From: Fimbriimonadaceae bacterium
GTDB lineage: Bacteria > Armatimonadota > Fimbriimonadia > Fimbriimonadales > Fimbriimonadaceae
Length of the DNA stretch: 18,258 nt
NCBI GenBank assembly: GCA_022402505.1
Contig: JAKRSE010000197.1
Location: forward strand, 1-18,258
Direction of reading: 5' to 3'
Below are positions 15,974 to 18,258 of the stretch, one piece after another. Made by a program: the position numbers and the translations under genes. How positions within the stretch are numbered: the first letter of the stretch is position 1; each line of letters starts with the position of its first letter. A model generated the notes under the pieces. The model ran no database searches. It was not told the DNA's origin and saw nothing but the letters and a program-made list of their open reading frames with translations.

Positions 15974-16018
15974 CGGCGCCAGACCTTGACCGAATCAGGG
16001 TCTGGCGCCGTTCTTTGT
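15974..16018 (+). terminator. Rho-independent terminator of nrdB
   Basis: GGCGCCAGACC (15975-15985) pairs perfectly with GGTCTGGCGCC (15999-16009), extended by a C-G pair (15974/16010), with a 13-nt loop and followed by TTCTTTGT. The T-rich side is only on the plus strand, so it serves nrdB and not the convergent flavoprotein gene. Confidence 0.88.
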
Positions 16019-16019
16019 C

Positions 16020-17378
16020 TCAGCCGGCGGCCGATTCGCCTGCGGCCCAACCCGTCGCGAAGGCGGCCTGCAGGTTGTAGCCGCCGACCGGGCCGGCGAT
16101 GTCCAGCAGCTCGCCGCAGATCCAGAGCCCTTCGCACCGGAGCGACTTCATCGTCCTGGGGTCAACTTCGTCCAGCGGGACTCCTCCGGCGACACACTCG
16201 CCCTTTTCCAACGGGACGGCACGGATGCGGCCGAGATTCCAGCCCTTCAGCGCTTCGACCAGCCGGTTGCGCTCCTTCTTCCCCAGGCGTCCCAGCAGGG
16301 TTTCGGTGGGGATCGCAGCGGACCGGAGGAACGGCTCGATCAGGCTCTCGGGGAGGAGTTCGGTCAGGCGGTTGGCGACCCGGCCGTGGGGGTTCCTTCG
16401 TCCGGCCTCGATCCAGTCTTCCTGGACCTGCTCCGGGCGGGCGGAGGGCAGAAGATCGACCTCGACGCGGCAGTCGCCCCTCTCCATCTCCTCGGCGGCG
16501 ACTCGGCTGACGAACAGGGCGGCCGGTCCGCTGAGGCCCTGGTGGGTGATCAGCAGGTCTCGCTGCACCCTTTGAACCTCACGCCCTCCGGATCTCAGCT
16601 TCACCAAGGCATCTCGGATGGCGACCCCGGAATGCCCTTCGACCGGCGACTCTTCCAGGGCGAGGTAGATCGGCGCAAGGGCCCCGCGAATCTTGACCAT
16701 GCCGTGTCCGAGTTCCAGGACCCAGGGGTAGCCGTCGCCCGTGGTTCCGGAATTCGGATAGCTGCTCCCGCCGACCGCCAGGATCACCTTCGAGCAGTCG
16801 ATGGTCCGGGCCCCCAGCGGCCGTCCGCCGGAGTCGCGTTCGGCCAGGACCTCGTTCAGCAGAGCCTTGGCTCCCCAGGCGGGCCCGGCCGAGCCTCGGG
16901 TCGCCGAGCTCCGGCCGGTCGGCTCGTCCGTCTCGACGCCCACGACCCGGCCGCCGTCGTGCAGGATCCGCTTCACGGGGGTGTCCAGGCAGAGGGCGAC
17001 GCCGGCTTCGTCCAGGCGGTCCCGGAGTATCTGAACCACGTCCCGCGCCGTCTGGTGGGTGGGGAAGACCCTGCCATCTTCTCGGGTGTAGACCTCCAGG
17101 CCCCGGTCGGTGAAGATCCTCAGGATTTCACGGTTCGGCATCCGGTAGACGCTGGGCCGGAGGAAGCGGGCCTCGTTCGGTCGGAAGGCCTTCAGCACCT
17201 CCTCGATCGGTCCGTCGTGGGCGATGTTGCACTTGCCGTTGCCGGAAATGAGGATCTTGGTGCCGATCCGAGGGGTCTTCTCCAGGAGCAGCACTCGGGC
17301 TCCGGATTCGGCCGCCGCCAGAGCGGCAAAGATTCCGGCCGCTCCGGCTCCCACGATCACCACATCCGGCCCCGCCAT
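16020..17378 (-). CDS. BaiN/HI0933-family FAD-dependent oxidoreductase, 452 aa
   Basis: A flavoprotein of the HI0933 (BaiN-like) family. The FAD-binding Rossmann motif GAGAAG is at 10-15 with the acidic strand end LLLEK (30-34). Family signatures KILISGNGKCN (41-51), AVGGSSYPNSGTTGDGY (201-217), LLITHQGLSGPA and the C-terminal GGVPLDEVDPRTMKS, GLWICGELLDIAGPVGGYNLQAAFATG are all present. Most relatives have no proven substrate; BaiN itself reduces bile-acid intermediates, but that role should not be transferred. A Gly/Ser/Arg/Ala-rich stretch at about 151-193, between the second FAD-domain strand and CSKVILAVGG, looks like an insertion. ATG 17376-17378 has GGAG 5 nt upstream. The gene is convergent with nrdB and divergent from the next gene over 59 bp, with no neighbour hinting at its role. 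Confidence 0.9.
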   Translation of the reverse strand: MAGPDVVIVGAGAAGIFAALAAAESGARVLLLEKTPRIGTKILISGNGKCNIAHDGPIEEVLKAFRPNEARFLRPSVYRMPNREILRIFTDRGLEVYTREDGRVFPTHQTARDVVQILRDRLDEAGVALCLDTPVKRILHDGGRVVGVETDEPTGRSSATRGSAGPAWGAKALLNEVLAERDSGGRPLGARTIDCSKVILAVGGSSYPNSGTTGDGYPWVLELGHGMVKIRGALAPIYLALEESPVEGHSGVAIRDALVKLRSGGREVQRVQRDLLITHQGLSGPAALFVSRVAAEEMERGDCRVEVDLLPSARPEQVQEDWIEAGRRNPHGRVANRLTELLPESLIEPFLRSAAIPTETLLGRLGKKERNRLVEALKGWNLGRIRAVPLEKGECVAGGVPLDEVDPRTMKSLRCEGLWICGELLDIAGPVGGYNLQAAFATGWAAGESAAG

Positions 17379-17437
17379 GCAATCTCCATTTTAGACGGCG
17401 GCAAATCCTCGGGTTTCGCGCTACACTGGGAGTCGAG

Positions 17438-18258
17438 GTGGCTTCCTTCGATCTCGGCAACGCCGTCGGCGGCCTGATGATTGCTCTTGCCCTCATCCCG
17501 ATCATCGGGCTGGGGGTGATGTTCATCCTGCGCGAGTGGATCACCAAGTCGATCGGAGCGGTGGAGGCGATTCCGGCGATCGGGGTTCTGCTCGCCTTTC
17601 AGGTGGCGGCGATCCGCTTCCAGGACCAGGCCGGGGTCATCATGGTGGTCCTTCTGAGCCTGATGGCCTTCTTCCCGTTCGCCCAGCAGCAGATGAATCG
17701 CCACATGCTGCGAGAGATCACGGCGGGGCAGGTGGATCGGGCCCATCAGGCGCTCAGCCAGAGGTCGGACAACCTGCCTGCCTGGTTCGCCCTCTCGGAA
17801 GGGCTCTGGGCGGCCGGGCACCAGGGCCACGCCATCCAGGTCTGCGAGCAGACACTGAACCGGATTTCGACCGCGGTGGACCCGATGAGCAACGTCTCCA
17901 TGCGCCACCACTTCATGCGGGAGGAGATGCGGCTCAAGATGTGGAAGGAGGTCGCGGACCTGCGGAACTGCCAGCCGATCAAGTGCCCCTTCTGCGGGGA
18001 GATGAATGCTCCGGGCTTGGTCGCCTGCGGCAAGTGCGGGCGGGCCTATCTTCTGGAGACCGTCCGGCGGAACGTCTCCCGGCGGTCGATTCTGAGCCGG
18101 CTGGTGCTGGGCTGGGCGCTGCTGGCCCTCTTCATCGGCGGAGCGGCTCTCGTCGGAGCGGCTCTGGGGACGGTTCCGGCCATCGTCGGAGCGGTTCTGG
18201 TGGCGGTTGTGGCGCTGGGCCTGGTGATGAATTGGCTCTTTCGTGCCCCACCGGGCGA
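17438..18258 (+). CDS. Membrane protein with TPR-like segment and zinc ribbon (3' end beyond window)
   Basis: An open frame of 273 codons runs off the window without a stop. Order of parts: a membrane helix at about 12-31, two close hydrophobic segments at about 42-60 and 65-83, a soluble helical region at about 90-180 whose QVDRAHQALSQRSDNLPAWFALSEG and HQGHAIQVCEQTL look like one or two TPR-type hairpins, a zinc ribbon with CPFC (183-186) and CGKC (197-200), and two hydrophobic helices at about 220-242 and 246-267. The start is GTG at 17438-17440 with GGGAG (17428-17432) 5 nt upstream. I do not recognise the family. The two CxxC pairs suggest structural Zn binding in a cytoplasmic loop. A TACACT hexamer just upstream (17422-17427) lies too close to the start to be accepted as a promoter. 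Confidence 0.75.
   Translation, partial: MASFDLGNAVGGLMIALALIPIIGLGVMFILREWITKSIGAVEAIPAIGVLLAFQVAAIRFQDQAGVIMVVLLSLMAFFPFAQQQMNRHMLREITAGQVDRAHQALSQRSDNLPAWFALSEGLWAAGHQGHAIQVCEQTLNRISTAVDPMSNVSMRHHFMREEMRLKMWKEVADLRNCQPIKCPFCGEMNAPGLVACGKCGRAYLLETVRRNVSRRSILSRLVLGWALLALFIGGAALVGAALGTVPAIVGAVLVAVVALGLVMNWLFRAPPG
18136..18165 (+). repeat. Two imperfect 15-bp tandem repeats inside a coding region
   Basis: The unit GGCGGAGCGGCTCTC (18136-18150) is followed by GTCGGAGCGGCTCTG (18151-18165), with a third, more diverged copy at about 18185-18199. They encode Gly-Ala-Ala-Leu-type stretches of the C-terminal membrane helices. This is probably just codon-biased low complexity. Confidence 0.4.

Noticed and set aside
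17422..17427. TACACT as a -10 box for the zinc-ribbon membrane protein gene
   Set aside because: It would place the transcript start almost at the GTG and remove the good GGGAG Shine-Dalgarno, and no -35 is found at 16-18 bp.

Overview
The window is a GC-rich, gene-dense chromosomal segment carrying ordinary housekeeping and metabolic genes. I see no phage, transposase, integrase, CRISPR array, tRNA or rRNA. Many starts are GTG or TTG, several genes overlap by 4-8 nt, and Shine-Dalgarno strength varies. The gene mix (tilS-ftsH order, BMP-type ABC transporter, class Ic-like NrdB, orphan pdeM) and protein style suggest a free-living bacterium outside the best-studied phyla. Armatimonadota is my guess, held weakly and not tested.

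Layout. (1) 1-3998, minus strand: tilS, then ftsH (ending in a strong intrinsic terminator), then a small TPR protein and the first codons of a secreted or membrane protein. (2) 4069-6808, plus strand: the Mg2+ channel mgtE, then an exported PDZ-S41 protease. (3) 6809-13931, minus strand: a seven-gene run that looks like one operon. It encodes homogentisate 1,2-dioxygenase, a DUF6714-like protein, a beta-hydroxyacid dehydrogenase, the ATPase and two permeases of a nucleoside/BMP-type ABC importer, and an unrecognised protein that seems to be two LolA-like halves. (4) 14005-15952, plus strand: a PdeM-type metallophosphoesterase, a 208-bp regulatory gap, and the ribonucleotide reductase small subunit nrdB, closed by an intrinsic terminator. 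(5) 16020-17378, minus strand: a BaiN/HI0933-type flavoprotein. (6) 17438 to the end, plus strand: a membrane protein with a TPR-like stretch and a four-cysteine zinc ribbon, cut off by the window edge.

The most interesting points are these. NrdB has Leu where the radical Tyr of classical class Ia enzymes sits, with a Glu first ligand and chlamydial (class Ic) ligand spacing. The region upstream of nrdB has DnaA-box-like nonamers, a 7+7 bp dyad and an extended -10. The S41 protease lacks the Lys of the Ser-Lys dyad. Hairpins touch the ribosome-binding sites of both protease genes (ftsH and the S41 gene). The operon in region 3 couples aromatic catabolism with an importer that lacks its binding protein.

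No gene-free stretch exceeds about 210 bp; the longest is 14659-14866, described below. All functional statements come from reading motifs by eye; no database search was run.
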